A stretch of DNA of 56,116 nt from contig JABHHN010000037.1 in NCBI GenBank assembly GCA_018671515.1, forward strand, positions 1 through 56,116. The letters are read 5' to 3'. The notes beneath the pieces were generated by a model that was given only the letters and a program-made list of their open reading frames with translations, was not told the origin of the DNA and made no database searches. Source of the stretch: an archaeon (GTDB lineage: Archaea > Nanobdellota > Nanobdellia > Woesearchaeales > GW2011-AR15). Positions within the stretch are counted from its first letter, which is position 1. Every line of letters starts with the position of its first letter. Positions 17,141 through 25,613 of this stretch are shown here, in pieces. The translations under genes were made by a program, and so were the position numbers.

Positions 17141-18148
17141 TTAAGGACAATTACATTCAGGTTTTTTATTAATATGTAAAGATCCATGACAACAATAATA
17201 TGTTACATCAAATTCTTGAAAAATTCTACAGTTAGGAATAAATTTTCCTGAATTTTTATTGTCATTTGGGAAACCACAATAATCAGGTACAAATGTAGTA
17301 GATAAACTTGCTTCATTCCAACCTTCTTGAACAGTTTCAGATGTTTGTGTAGGTGTGGCAGTTGGTGGTGTGATTTCTTTAGAATTTTTATTTGTTGAAC
17401 CAACAATTGAATTTAAATTATTTTGGTTTTGTGAATAATCTATATTTAAATTACAAGGTTTACCACATATCATCATTTTTGTGTGAAGATCATTATTAGA
17501 AAATCCTTTTTTATTAGTTATTCCTAGATTACCACAAGGGTTAGCATTATTAGAAGCAAAATAGCAATATTCACCTAATTCAAGAATATTTTTTTTATTT
17601 TGTAAAATATATTTATTTATTATTTCATCAACAATCTTTTTTGTTTTTTCAGCATACGATCTCCTACCACCATATCCTGAATCAATGCAGTTTTGTATGT
17701 AATCCTCATTATCAGGATAAGTTTGTGAACAAATTGCTTTGATTTGTAATTCAACTCTTTCTAAAAAAGTCTTAGAATCTATTTCATTGTTTTCTTTGAA
17801 CCAATTATGTACTAAATGGTGTTTTAGATTTAAGTCATATGGATAATCATTATAATTTACTGGAGTAAATTGATTTTTTCTTAATATATTATTTTCAATA
17901 TTTTCACTAAGTGATTTTTGTTTATCTGAAAATTCAGTACTATGAGCACGATTTAGAATGACTATTGTTATTCCCCTTATATTATCTTCATTTTCAGTAC
18001 CCCATATACTTTCAGCAAATATAATTTTATATAAAATATTAGTAGCTCTAGAAGTTATTTGATTATTTTCTAAATTTGATTCAGGAACACTACAATTAGA
18101 AAAAATTAATAATGTTAATAATAAAAATACAGAAAAATGAATCTTCAT
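17141..18148 (-). CDS. Secreted SleB-like (Hydrolase_2) cell-wall hydrolase, possible lipoprotein
   Basis: A 335-residue exported protein with a hydrophobic signal peptide ending in FSNC (Cys19), a weak lipobox. Residues ~35-190 resemble the SleB/CwlJ hydrolase fold: LYKIIFAESIWGT, then NIRGITIVILNRA, then a KNQFTPVN segment matching the 'QF' site of that family. Glu46 in FAES would be the catalytic acid. SleB enzymes are lytic transglycosylase-like and cleave peptidoglycan glycan strands. A Thr/Pro-rich linker and a Cys-rich C-terminal ~55 residues follow. Domain resemblance is by eye. The target in an archaeon is unclear, and prey or host bacterial wall is one option. Confidence 0.6.
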   Translation of the reverse strand: MKIHFSVFLLLTLLIFSNCSVPESNLENNQITSRATNILYKIIFAESIWGTENEDNIRGITIVILNRAHSTEFSDKQKSLSENIENNILRKNQFTPVNYNDYPYDLNLKHHLVHNWFKENNEIDSKTFLERVELQIKAICSQTYPDNEDYIQNCIDSGYGGRRSYAEKTKKIVDEIINKYILQNKKNILELGEYCYFASNNANPCGNLGITNKKGFSNNDLHTKMMICGKPCNLNIDYSQNQNNLNSIVGSTNKNSKEITPPTATPTQTSETVQEGWNEASLSTTFVPDYCGFPNDNKNSGKFIPNCRIFQEFDVTYYCCHGSLHINKKPECNCP

Positions 18149-18180
18149 AATTTATATGATTTTATTAATATATATAAAAT

Positions 18181-18861
18181 TTACTTCAAAATATTATTGA
18201 CTTCATTAAAAATACTTTTAGATATTTCATCAACAGATAAACCAATATTTTCATTTACACATTTGATATTAATCCAATTATTTCTAGTGTTGCAAATATT
18301 TACATATTCATTATATACTTTTTGTAAGAAGACTTTATTTGATTCATATTGGTCTTTTTGCTCGCCATCAATATAATCTCTTTTTTTTTTTGTCTTTATC
18401 CATTCTTGTGATACAGATAATGGGACATCTAAAAACATGACAAGATCTGGTTTAGGAATTTCATTAGTATCATATTCTAAATTTTCAATCCATTTTGTAA
18501 ATTTTTCTTTTTTTTCATCATCTTTGAATTTTGCTCTGTTGAACGCAAGGTTTGACGGGACATATCTATTAAGAATTATTATTTTTCCTTCTTCCTTCCA
18601 TTTGTTAAGATCTTCTTTACCTTCAAATCTATCACCAGCATAAAGTATTGAGGATGAATATGGATCAATTTCTGTAGGATCTCCGAATTCCCCTTTTAAG
18701 AATTTTCCAATTAATTTTCCATAAAAAGAAGTATAGTATTGTGGGAAATCTTTTGTCTTGATATCATAACCTTTTTTTATAAGGTTTTCAATAAGAATTT
18801 TTGTTTGTGTGCCTTTACCTGATGCATCCACACCTTCAAGGACTATAATTTTTCCAGTCAT
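18181..18861 (-). CDS. tmk: Thymidylate kinase
   Basis: A 226-residue P-loop kinase: EGVDASGKGTQ (9-19), a FPQYYTSFYG substrate loop, a YAGDRFE segment near 75 and an LNRYVPSNLAFNRAK DRY-like motif near 98-112. It phosphorylates dTMP to dTDP. The lid carries basic residues (KTKKKRDYIDG), as in kinases that place the basic groups in the lid. It stands near dut and dCMP deaminase. A gap of 32 nt separates it from the downstream SleB-like gene on the same strand. Confidence 0.92.
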   Translation of the reverse strand: MTGKIIVLEGVDASGKGTQTKILIENLIKKGYDIKTKDFPQYYTSFYGKLIGKFLKGEFGDPTEIDPYSSSILYAGDRFEGKEDLNKWKEEGKIIILNRYVPSNLAFNRAKFKDDEKKEKFTKWIENLEYDTNEIPKPDLVMFLDVPLSVSQEWIKTKKKRDYIDGEQKDQYESNKVFLQKVYNEYVNICNTRNNWINIKCVNENIGLSVDEISKSIFNEVNNILK

Positions 18862-18959
18862 AGTGTTTTGGTCTTTTTAGAAATTAATAAAGATTTTGAT
18901 AAAATAAAAATAATACAATTAACATAATCTTTTTATTCAATCAATATTTTAAATTTATC

Positions 18960-19505
18960 ATGAAAATAATTGCAATAGTTGGATTAACAGGTTCAGGAAA
19001 GAGTGAAACTGCAAAAGTCATTGAGACTAAAGGATACACAAAAATTAGGTTTGGAGATATTACAGATGAAGAGATTCATCAAAGAGGATTGGAACTAAAT
19101 GAGAAAAATGAAAAATTCGTTCGTGAAAAATTAAGAGATGAATTAGGTATGGGTGCATATGCAATAAAAAATATACCTAAAATAGATAAGGCAGTTGAAG
19201 AGGGAAAACAGATTGTAATTGATGGCCTTTATAGTTGGGAAGAATATTTAGAACTTAAAAAAAAATATGGTGATGATATAATTATTTTAGCAGTTTATGC
19301 TCCTCCTAAGGAAAGATATAAAAGACTGGGTGTACGAAATATTAGACCATTAACAAAAGAAGAAGGACAGTCAAGAGATATTGCAGAAATTGAAAATATC
19401 AATAAAGCAGGTCCTATTTCTATGGCAGATTATACAATTCTAAATACTGAAACATTAAAAGAATTGGATGAAAAAACTATAAAATTTTTAGAATCAGAAA
19501 ATTAA
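18960..19505 (+). CDS. UPF0200-type P-loop kinase (dephospho-CoA kinase-like)
   Basis: A 181-residue NMP-kinase-like protein with Walker [10 protein letters not shown] (8-16), [20 protein letters not shown] and [11 protein letters not shown]. These match the archaeal UPF0200 pattern (GD..RGL.....LR...G..A). Some relatives are annotated as nucleotide or dephospho-CoA kinases, so the substrate is not settled. Its 3' end overlaps the dCMP deaminase gene by 4 nt (convergent). Confidence 0.78.
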   Translation: MKIIAIVGLTGSGKSETAKVIETKGYTKIRFGDITDEEIHQRGLELNEKNEKFVREKLRDELGMGAYAIKNIPKIDKAVEEGKQIVIDGLYSWEEYLELKKKYGDDIIILAVYAPPKERYKRLGVRNIRPLTKEEGQSRDIAEIENINKAGPISMADYTILNTETLKELDEKTIKFLESEN

Positions 19506-20029
19506 GATTCAAAATTTATAATTAAATTTTTTCTATTTGATTGTAATTTTGTATATTTTACTTTTGCCATGTCAAGCATTGTTTTTGATGCTTTGACTTG
19601 GTGAGTATCTTTATATTTATCACTTAGATACACAATTTCTTTTATTCCTGATTGAATTATAAGTTTAGCACATTCATTGCATGGAAATAATGCGACATAT
19701 ACTTTTGCACCATGAAGTTTTTCTGTAGAATTTAAAATTGCATTTGCTTCAGCATGGACAATATATGGATATTTTGTGTCATTTGGATTATCTGCAGTTC
19801 TATTCCATGGAAGAAAATCATCTGAGCAGCCTTTGGGAAAACCATTATAACCAATACCAACAATTCGATTATTTGAATTAACTATGCATGCACCAACTTG
19901 TGTACTAGGATCTTTGCTTCTTTGTGCTGAAATCAGAGCAACACCCATGAAGTATTCATCCCATGTTATGTAATCTTTTCTTTTGGTTACTTTTTTTGAA
20001 ACATTATTTTCTTCTTCTGTATTTTCCAT
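19502..20029 (-). CDS. dCMP deaminase
   Basis: A 175-residue zinc deaminase. Zinc and catalytic residues are plain: HAEAN (His92, Glu94) and PCNEC (Cys117, Cys120). The N-terminal [19 protein letters not shown] and [11 protein letters not shown] are typical of dCMP deaminases of the ComEB/DCTD group. It converts dCMP to dUMP, supplying thymidylate synthesis with dut. A charged 15-residue N-terminal extension precedes the core. It overlaps the UPF0200 gene by 4 nt at the 3' ends. Confidence 0.92.
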   Translation of the reverse strand: MENTEEENNVSKKVTKRKDYITWDEYFMGVALISAQRSKDPSTQVGACIVNSNNRIVGIGYNGFPKGCSDDFLPWNRTADNPNDTKYPYIVHAEANAILNSTEKLHGAKVYVALFPCNECAKLIIQSGIKEIVYLSDKYKDTHQVKASKTMLDMAKVKYTKLQSNRKNLIINFES

Positions 20030-20131
20030 GTTGAAGTAGATGATTTGTTTTTTATACTTAAAGTTATCTCTTCAGTATTTATTGAGTAGCAATTTGTATC
20101 TTTTTTCTTTTTATATTATTACATATTAATT

Positions 20132-20192
20132 CCATAGCAAGTCAATTTCTGCCTTGCATACTTTTGCAGACCGCTTAGCGAGTTGCAATATG
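20132..20192 (+). repeat. Two-hairpin dispersed element, copy 2
   Basis: It begins CCATAGCAAG and ends TATGG, which pair to close the unit. Hairpin 1 is GCAAG/CUUGC with a pyrimidine mismatch, CA/UG and an AUUUC loop. Hairpin 2 is UUGCA/UGCAA, an internal loop, then CGC/GCG with a UUA loop. Compared with copies 1 and 3 the second stem changes on both sides. It lies between two minus-strand genes. Confidence 0.6.
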
Positions 20193-20248
20193 GAAATCAA
20201 AATAATTATTAAATAAAATATATAATAAATTTTAGTAAAAATGTAATT

Positions 20249-20497
20249 TTATGTAAATTTCAATATTTTCTTTTTGCTAGTTAATCCAGAAATAATTTTT
20301 ACGTCTCTTTTTGTCAATTTCTTAAAAAATTTAATTATTTCAATATTTGCTTTATTATTTTCAGCTGGTGCTTTTATATTTACTTTTAGAATTTGTTTTT
20401 CTTTGTCATATCCAATTATTTCATTTTTTGAAGAGTTTGCTTTTACTTTTAGAATCAATTTATTATCAATGATAAATTCAGAAATATCATTAATCAT
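20249..20497 (-). CDS. DUF167 (YggU/UPF0235) family protein
   Basis: An 82-residue protein with the YggU signature: LKVKANSSKNEIIG at the front, LKVNIKAPAENNKANIEIIKFF in the middle, and VKIISGLTSKKKILKF at the end. The family is widespread, small and of unknown biochemical role. Its start overlaps the stop of the HNH-repeat gene by 4 nt, so the two are coupled. Confidence 0.9.
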   Translation of the reverse strand: MINDISEFIIDNKLILKVKANSSKNEIIGYDKEKQILKVNIKAPAENNKANIEIIKFFKKLTKRDVKIISGLTSKKKILKFT

Positions 20498-20904
20498 TTT
20501 TTCTTTTTTTTAATAAAACTTTTTAGAGTTGAAGAATTTGATTTTTTCTTTATTAGTCCTGCTTGTTTTAAGACTTTTTTCCAGTTTCCAAATTTTTGTC
20601 TATAAGTGGAATATGATGCAATCCATTCTCTATTTTTTAAGTCAGATCCTTTTGGTATTTTTCCTAATTCTTTTGATAAAAGTTTTACTGATTCAATCAT
20701 TTCTTTTTTAGAATACTTTTTTTTATTGATTTTGAATCCACAAACAATTAGTGTTTTGTTCCATGATCCAAATCTGTTTGCATAAGTAGATGAAGAGGGA
20801 GATTTTTTATCAGAATTAATATCTTTAATAGTAGGAACTTTCTTTTTTTTCTTATGAAAGTTTTGTATATAAAATATTAATTGTTCCTTTGTATATTTCT
20901 TCAT
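20494..20904 (-). CDS. Homing-endonuclease-associated (HNH) repeat protein
   Basis: A 136-residue basic protein with two copies of the homing endonuclease associated repeat: SSSTYANRFGSWNKTLIVCGF (~37-57) and SYSTYRQKFGNWKKVLKQAG (~97-116), each following a helical TKEQL/SKKEM...IP segment. Such repeats are DNA-binding helix-turn-helix-like units. No HNH or other nuclease motif is present, so a DNA-binding accessory or regulator is more likely than an active nuclease. The tail is very Lys-rich. It is coupled to the DUF167 gene by ATGA overlap. Confidence 0.72.
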   Translation of the reverse strand: MKKYTKEQLIFYIQNFHKKKKKVPTIKDINSDKKSPSSSTYANRFGSWNKTLIVCGFKINKKKYSKKEMIESVKLLSKELGKIPKGSDLKNREWIASYSTYRQKFGNWKKVLKQAGLIKKKSNSSTLKSFIKKKKK

Positions 20905-20957
20905 AGAAAAAAGTTAATTGAATCTAATATTTAAATTGTACTCAAAATTGGTTTTAT

Positions 20958-21650
20958 TTACCTTAGAACAATAATATTTCCTCGGCCTTTTTTTATTTTT
21001 TTGACTTGTTCAAGATGAATTAGTTCAGTTATCATCATACTAATTTTTGCTTCAGATAGTGCAAAGCTTTTCCTTATTTCTTTTTGCGTCATTCTTCCTC
21101 CATTTTTTTGGAGAAGATAAATTATTTCCTGTAGATCATCATCAAGTGGGGAATCAGCAGGATAACTTTCAGGTTTTTTTTCTTTAGATTTTTTCTTTTT
21201 TTTGTGCGTCATAAAATAAATCATTATTACAATTAAAAACACAAGAGATATTAGTAAATTAATTGAATTATTTTTCTTTTTTTCAATATTTATTTCTGGA
21301 ATGTCAATATTAGAATCATCATATAGCTCATCATTTTCAATCAAATCAGGATATAAGAATAGATCAAGTGTATATTCACCATCATCGATAATTTCAACAT
21401 TTTCTTTAGCGGAATAATATGTTCCATCAATAGTGCTGTCTACTTTAATTTCATAATTACCTATTGGAAGATTAAATGAATAAATTCCGTCTGTTGCAAC
21501 AATTCTTTGTTGAGGAGATGAATCAACAAATACAATAGCATTATTTACTTTGTCAAGAGAAAGATCATAAACTGTTCCTGTAATTTTTGCAGAAAATACA
21601 ATAGGTGTTAGTATTATAATGAACAATAAATATAGTCCTTCTTTTTTCAT
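20958..21650 (-). CDS. Membrane-anchored winged-helix regulator with extracellular beta domain (COG2512-like)
   Basis: A 230-residue protein: signal peptide (1-21), an outside domain of ~75 residues resembling the carboxypeptidase regulatory-like fold (ITGTVYDLSLDKVNNAIVFV, YSFNLPIGNYEIKV), an acidic spacer, one transmembrane helix (~130-150), a KKKK segment, and a C-terminal winged helix (GGRMTQKEIRKSFALSEAKI...VKKIKKGRGNIIVL). This outside-sensor/inside-HTH layout fits archaeal membrane-associated regulators of COG2512. I reject the longer frame to 21803 because its first 51 residues are basic and unlike a signal peptide; TTTATAAA lies about 30 nt before the chosen ATG. Confidence 0.7.
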   Translation of the reverse strand: MKKEGLYLLFIIILTPIVFSAKITGTVYDLSLDKVNNAIVFVDSSPQQRIVATDGIYSFNLPIGNYEIKVDSTIDGTYYSAKENVEIIDDGEYTLDLFLYPDLIENDELYDDSNIDIPEINIEKKKNNSINLLISLVFLIVIMIYFMTHKKKKKSKEKKPESYPADSPLDDDLQEIIYLLQKNGGRMTQKEIRKSFALSEAKISMMITELIHLEQVKKIKKGRGNIIVLR

Positions 21651-21898
21651 CAATATAATTAATGTATTGTGTATTTTATAAATCTTTTTCTTCGAATTTT
21701 TTTTAAAATAGGAAATATTTATTCTAAATTTAAAAATAAAGCATTTTTTACCTATTTTAAGCTTTAAAAAGCAATTTGAAGCTTTAATTTTTTTACAAAA
21801 CAAGTTTGTTTATAAGTAAAATGAATTTATTTTTTTGATATAGCAAATTTAATTTTGACTATGATGATATTAAAAAATCAAATAAGGTGAGAAATAAA

Positions 21899-23644
21899 AT
21901 GAATAAAAAAATAATGGCATTGTTTACTATGCTAATTTTAGTGCTAAGCACATTTTCAGCATTTGCAGTAAGTGAAGATGATGATAGTGGAAATACTGAT
22001 GTAGAAGAAATAGAGGATGAAGATTTAGATGAAGCAAAAGAACAAGGAACAATTGCAAGATGTGTAAATTTTTTAAAAAATAAATATCCAAGAGTAAGAC
22101 CTGCAAAATTTAGAGAAATATGTAAAAATCTAGATGACAAAATGGAAAATGAAGATCTTGCTTCTGGTCAAGCTAAAAATATGTTAAAGATAGAAAATGA
22201 TAGGTTTAAAAATTTTGCAAAGCTTAATCAAAATCAGAAAGAAAGATTAATGAAATTTAATGAGAAAGCAAAAGATAAACTTGCTAATCTTAGAGAAGAT
22301 CATATTGAAAAATTAGCTCAAATAAAAACTGATAGATTAAGAAAAATGACTAATCTTGATGAAGACAAACTTGCAAAGATTGCTGCTCTTGATGAAGAAT
22401 TAATAGAAAAATTACAATATCTTGATAGAGAAAGATTAAAAGAATTTGCAGAATTGTCTGAAGAAGAAATTAAAGAAAAGTTGAGCAATTTTAAATTAAA
22501 AAAAGTTGATCAAGCTATGAAATTCAAAAATAGAGTTCTTCCAAAAGAAAAAATGAATCAAGCAATGGAAAGATTTGAAAAAGCTAAAGATAAATTTGAT
22601 GAAGCAAAAGAAAAATATGGACAAGCAAAAGAAAGATTTAGAAATGCAGTTGATAGTGGTAATGAAGAAGATGCTATAGAAGGTGCAAAAGAATTTTTGG
22701 GTCATTCAGCAGATGTTGTTATAAGTTCCCTTGAAAAAATCAAAGAAAAAATTGAAGGAAATGAAAATCTTGATGAAGATGAAGCAGCAGAAGCAATTGC
22801 AGATATTGATGCAAAAATTGCAGAAATGGAAGATTTAAAGGAATCACTTGAGGCTGCAACAAGCAAAGAAGAAATTAAAGAAGTTGCTAAAGAAATAACC
22901 TCTTCATGGAATAGGATGAAAAATAGAGTTTTAATCCATGCACAAAATGTTGTAAAATCAGGTGTTGGACAAATACTTAGCAGATCAGAAAATCTTGAAA
23001 CTAGATTAGATAAAATTTTGGCAGAAATGGAAGAATCAGGAATTGATGTTGAAGATCTTGATGAAAAAGTTGATGATTTTAGTGCGTTAGTAAATGATGC
23101 TAGAGAATCATTCAAAGAAGCTGAAGAATTATTTGATGAAGCAAAAGAAATGAGATCATCAGAAAATACAGATGAAGAGAAAGAAAAAATTAAAGATTTA
23201 ATTGATCAATCAAAAGAATTGACAAAAGATGCTCATGAAGATCTTAAAGAAGCTCATAATTTATTGATGGAAATTGTAAAAGAAGTTAAGGCAAAAGGTG
23301 GAGACATTGATGTTGATGATGACGAAGTAGAAGATGAATATGAGTTAGAAGAAGACGAAGATGAAACTGATGAAACTGACGATGATGATGAAGACGAATC
23401 TGAAGAAGATGAAGAAGAATCAGAAGAAGATGATGCATGTACTGAAGATGTAGATTGTGAAACAGACGAAGTATGTACAGAAGGTGTTTGTGAAGATGTC
23501 GAAGAAGATGAAGAAGAATTAGATGGTGATACATGTACTGAAGATGCTGACTGTGAAACAGACGAAGTTTGTACAGAAAATGTATGTGTAGATTCAGAAA
23601 AAGATGAAGAAGAATCAGGCGACAACGAAACAGAAGAAGAATAG
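21899..23644 (+). CDS. Secreted acidic coiled-coil protein with two C-terminal 4-Cys repeats
   Basis: A 581-residue exported protein. The signal peptide ends at SAFA (about residue 22). Short heptad-like helical repeats (KLANLREDHIEKLAQIKTDR...) run from ~95 to ~225, then further long helices. The C-terminal ~115 residues are extremely acidic and hold two near-identical units CTEDVDCETDEVCTEGVC and CTEDADCETDEVCTENVC (Cx5Cx5Cx4C). The start is the ATG at 21899, with AAGGTGA about 8 nt upstream; a GTG at 21887 lies within that site. It is likely a surface or stalk-like protein. The function is unknown. Confidence 0.6.
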   Translation: MNKKIMALFTMLILVLSTFSAFAVSEDDDSGNTDVEEIEDEDLDEAKEQGTIARCVNFLKNKYPRVRPAKFREICKNLDDKMENEDLASGQAKNMLKIENDRFKNFAKLNQNQKERLMKFNEKAKDKLANLREDHIEKLAQIKTDRLRKMTNLDEDKLAKIAALDEELIEKLQYLDRERLKEFAELSEEEIKEKLSNFKLKKVDQAMKFKNRVLPKEKMNQAMERFEKAKDKFDEAKEKYGQAKERFRNAVDSGNEEDAIEGAKEFLGHSADVVISSLEKIKEKIEGNENLDEDEAAEAIADIDAKIAEMEDLKESLEAATSKEEIKEVAKEITSSWNRMKNRVLIHAQNVVKSGVGQILSRSENLETRLDKILAEMEESGIDVEDLDEKVDDFSALVNDARESFKEAEELFDEAKEMRSSENTDEEKEKIKDLIDQSKELTKDAHEDLKEAHNLLMEIVKEVKAKGGDIDVDDDEVEDEYELEEDEDETDETDDDDEDESEEDEEESEEDDACTEDVDCETDEVCTEGVCEDVEEDEEELDGDTCTEDADCETDEVCTENVCVDSEKDEEESGDNETEEE

Positions 23645-23719
23645 AAATATTCTTTTTTTTTAATTTTTAAATTAATTTAGCAATTAAATTTATAAACAAA
23701 AAAAGGTGTATAAATAAAT

Positions 23720-23983
23720 ATGAAAAAAATAATAATATTAATTCTTTCAATTGTATTAATGTCTGCTTTGATTTTGTCATGTTCAAAACAAACTGAACCT
23801 GTTGGAATTGAAGGCTCTCATGATAATGAAATAGTTACTCAACCAATAGAGCCTGAAGTTCCAGATGTTGATAACACAATAACTGGAGATATTAGCGAAG
23901 TTGATTCATTAGAAGAAAATCTTGATGAAGAAGTTGTAGATACAAACATGGAAGAAGTTGATGATTTGATTAATAATTGGTAA
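23720..23983 (+). CDS. Small acidic lipoprotein
   Basis: An 87-residue protein with a signal peptide and a lipobox-like LILSC (Cys21), then a short, strongly acidic, probably disordered chain (EPEVPDVDNTITGD...). It follows the acidic coiled-coil gene in the same direction with its own ATTTATAAAC box about 33 nt upstream. It may act with that protein at the surface. No family was recognised. Confidence 0.5.
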   Translation: MKKIIILILSIVLMSALILSCSKQTEPVGIEGSHDNEIVTQPIEPEVPDVDNTITGDISEVDSLEENLDEEVVDTNMEEVDDLINNW

Positions 23984-24069
23984 TTTTTTATTTTATTTTT
24001 TTATGATTTTTTAAGTTTCTAATTAGTGTTATGAGCAATTGTGTTTTTTTAATGGATTTTTCAAAAAAA

Positions 24070-24077
24070 TTTATATA
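24070..24077 (+). promoter_or_regulatory. TATA box fixing the start at 24100
   Basis: TTTATATA exactly 30 nt before the ATG at 24100. An upstream in-frame ATG at 24031 lies before the box and is therefore unlikely to be used. Confidence 0.58.
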
Positions 24078-24099
24078 TCTAATTGATGATGAAATTTAT

Positions 24100-24384
24100 A
24101 TGAGTAAAAAAAAAATTATTTTGGTAATAATTATATTTGCTTTTACATTTTTTATTTCCGATGTTTTAACTTATCAACACGATAGTCCTGCAGATGGATC
24201 AGATTATAGGGGATGGCCAATTAGGTATTATGAATACTTTGGTGGTGAATGCTATCCTGGCCCATGTTCATCAAGAGGAAGAGGATTTATGCCAATATTT
24301 TATATCTTAGATATAATAATTTTATTTATTATTTCAGTAATTATCTTTTATATTAAAACATTAATTTTTAGAAAAAAATCATAA
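24100..24384 (+). CDS. Small two-helix membrane protein
   Basis: A 94-residue protein with a hydrophobic N-terminal helix (~5-22), a polar loop rich in Gly, Pro, Tyr and two Cys (YFGGECYPGPCSSRGRG), then a second helix (~62-85) and a basic end. The start is placed by the TATA box 30 nt upstream rather than at the upstream Met at 24031. The two-helix pattern with a GGECYPGPC loop is common in DPANN membrane proteins of unknown role. Confidence 0.48.
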   Translation: MSKKKIILVIIIFAFTFFISDVLTYQHDSPADGSDYRGWPIRYYEYFGGECYPGPCSSRGRGFMPIFYILDIIILFIISVIIFYIKTLIFRKKS

Positions 24385-24522
24385 ACATATAACTTTTTGA
24401 AAATTTTTCCATAAAAAATTATTCTAATCCTTTATTTTTTCTATGTTTTATAAAAATTTAATATTTTTTTAGAAACTTAAGATTTTAAAATTATTAAGTT
24501 TAATTTAGAAATAATAATATAT

Positions 24523-24924
24523 TTATTCAATATAATCAAGATACCATTTATTATTAATTTTAATTAAAATATAAGATGAGAACGGTGATTCAGAAATGAT
24601 ATTTCCACTAGTTTGATGCTCAAACATTTGAACAATAATAGCAACTTTATTTTCATTAATTTGTTTAGTCTCTTTAATCTCAAATGTAAATTTATCTAAA
24701 CCATTTTCTTTAAAATACTTCATACTTTCTGCATTTATTGCAGCAACTTCCCAAAATCTTTCTGTAGTAATCAAATCTAAAGTGCTTTGGTCTAATGAGT
24801 TAAGAGATTTTTCATATAGTTTTAAAGTTGAAACAGGGGTATCTTGAATATTATTTTCTAATTTATTACAACTAGAAATAATTAACAAGAAGAATAATAG
24901 AATTATAAATATTTTTTTCTTCAT
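24523..24924 (-). CDS. Lipoprotein with DUF4878/NTF2-like domain
   Basis: A 133-residue protein with a signal peptide and lipobox ISSC (Cys19). The mature part starts TPVSTLKLYEKSLNSLDQST and ends YILIKINNKWYLDYIE, a layout typical of small NTF2-like lipoproteins (DUF4878) in which a helix pair packs on a curved sheet. These are thought to bind ligands or partners at the membrane surface. The assignment is by pattern. It stands alone on the minus strand. Confidence 0.5.
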   Translation of the reverse strand: MKKKIFIILLFFLLIISSCNKLENNIQDTPVSTLKLYEKSLNSLDQSTLDLITTERFWEVAAINAESMKYFKENGLDKFTFEIKETKQINENKVAIIVQMFEHQTSGNIISESPFSSYILIKINNKWYLDYIE

Positions 24925-24968
24925 AATTTATTTTGATTTGTTAGTATTATTAATTTTTTTGTTTTAAT

Positions 24969-25589
24969 CTATACCACAAAAGTAAACAGAATTCCAATTG
25001 CAACAGTTGCAAGATAAATATTCTTATTCCATCTTAGAATTTTAATTCCATCAAAATTACCGAAAGGAATCATATTGAAAAGAGCTAGCCATGAATTTAT
25101 CTGAAAACCACTACTAGCGATATATTTAATTATTTGAGATGGCATGATTATTCCAATAACCAAAAAGACCAAAGCAATGATTAGATTTGTTGCGGGTCCT
25201 GCCAATGAAATTTTTCCATTTTTTTCAGTAGTTACATGTCCATGGATATAAACTGCACCAGGTGCAATAAATAAAAACCCAGCAAAAGCAGCCATTGCAA
25301 TAGCCATTAACAGCATACTTTTATCAGCCCGGAATTCTGCCCAGCATCCATATTTTTGTGCCATGTATTTATGAGCAATTTCATGAAGTAAGAATCCTAT
25401 ACCTACTGTCATTGCAGAAACAGTAAATCCAAATATTAACCCAAGAGTAAATGAAAACCCTTCAAGACCTTTACCTCTCATGGTTAAAATAGTATATGCT
25501 AAACTTATACCAAACCATGACATTAGAAGATGTTTTATTTCCTCTTTTGAAAATTTAAACCAATGTCTTCTTTTATTTACATTTATCAT
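24969..25589 (-). CDS. M50-family (site-2 protease) intramembrane metalloprotease
   Basis: A 206-residue polytopic protein with HEIAH at residues 69-73 inside a helix and the second site FNMIPFGNFDG (about 172-182), where the Asp completes the zinc site. SLAGPATNLIIAL follows the family's 'GP..N' helix. S2P-type enzymes cut transmembrane segments, releasing regulators or clearing signal peptides. It lacks PDZ or CBS domains, the short archaeal form. A degenerate paralogue lies 850 nt away on the other strand. Confidence 0.85.
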   Translation of the reverse strand: MINVNKRRHWFKFSKEEIKHLLMSWFGISLAYTILTMRGKGLEGFSFTLGLIFGFTVSAMTVGIGFLLHEIAHKYMAQKYGCWAEFRADKSMLLMAIAMAAFAGFLFIAPGAVYIHGHVTTEKNGKISLAGPATNLIIALVFLVIGIIMPSQIIKYIASSGFQINSWLALFNMIPFGNFDGIKILRWNKNIYLATVAIGILFTFVV

Positions 25590-25613
25590 TTTTTTTTAAT
25601 AATGGATTTAGAT

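Noticed and set aside
21651-21803. 51-residue extension of the membrane winged-helix protein
   Set aside because: The extension is basic, and it would bury the signal peptide that begins at MKKEGLYLL. TTTATAAA lies about 30 nt before the later ATG.
23254-23625. Ser-rich open frame on the minus strand
   Set aside because: It is the shadow of GAA/GAT-rich codons of the acidic coiled-coil gene; other long frames opposite the APC, FlaJ and ATPase genes were dropped for the same reason.
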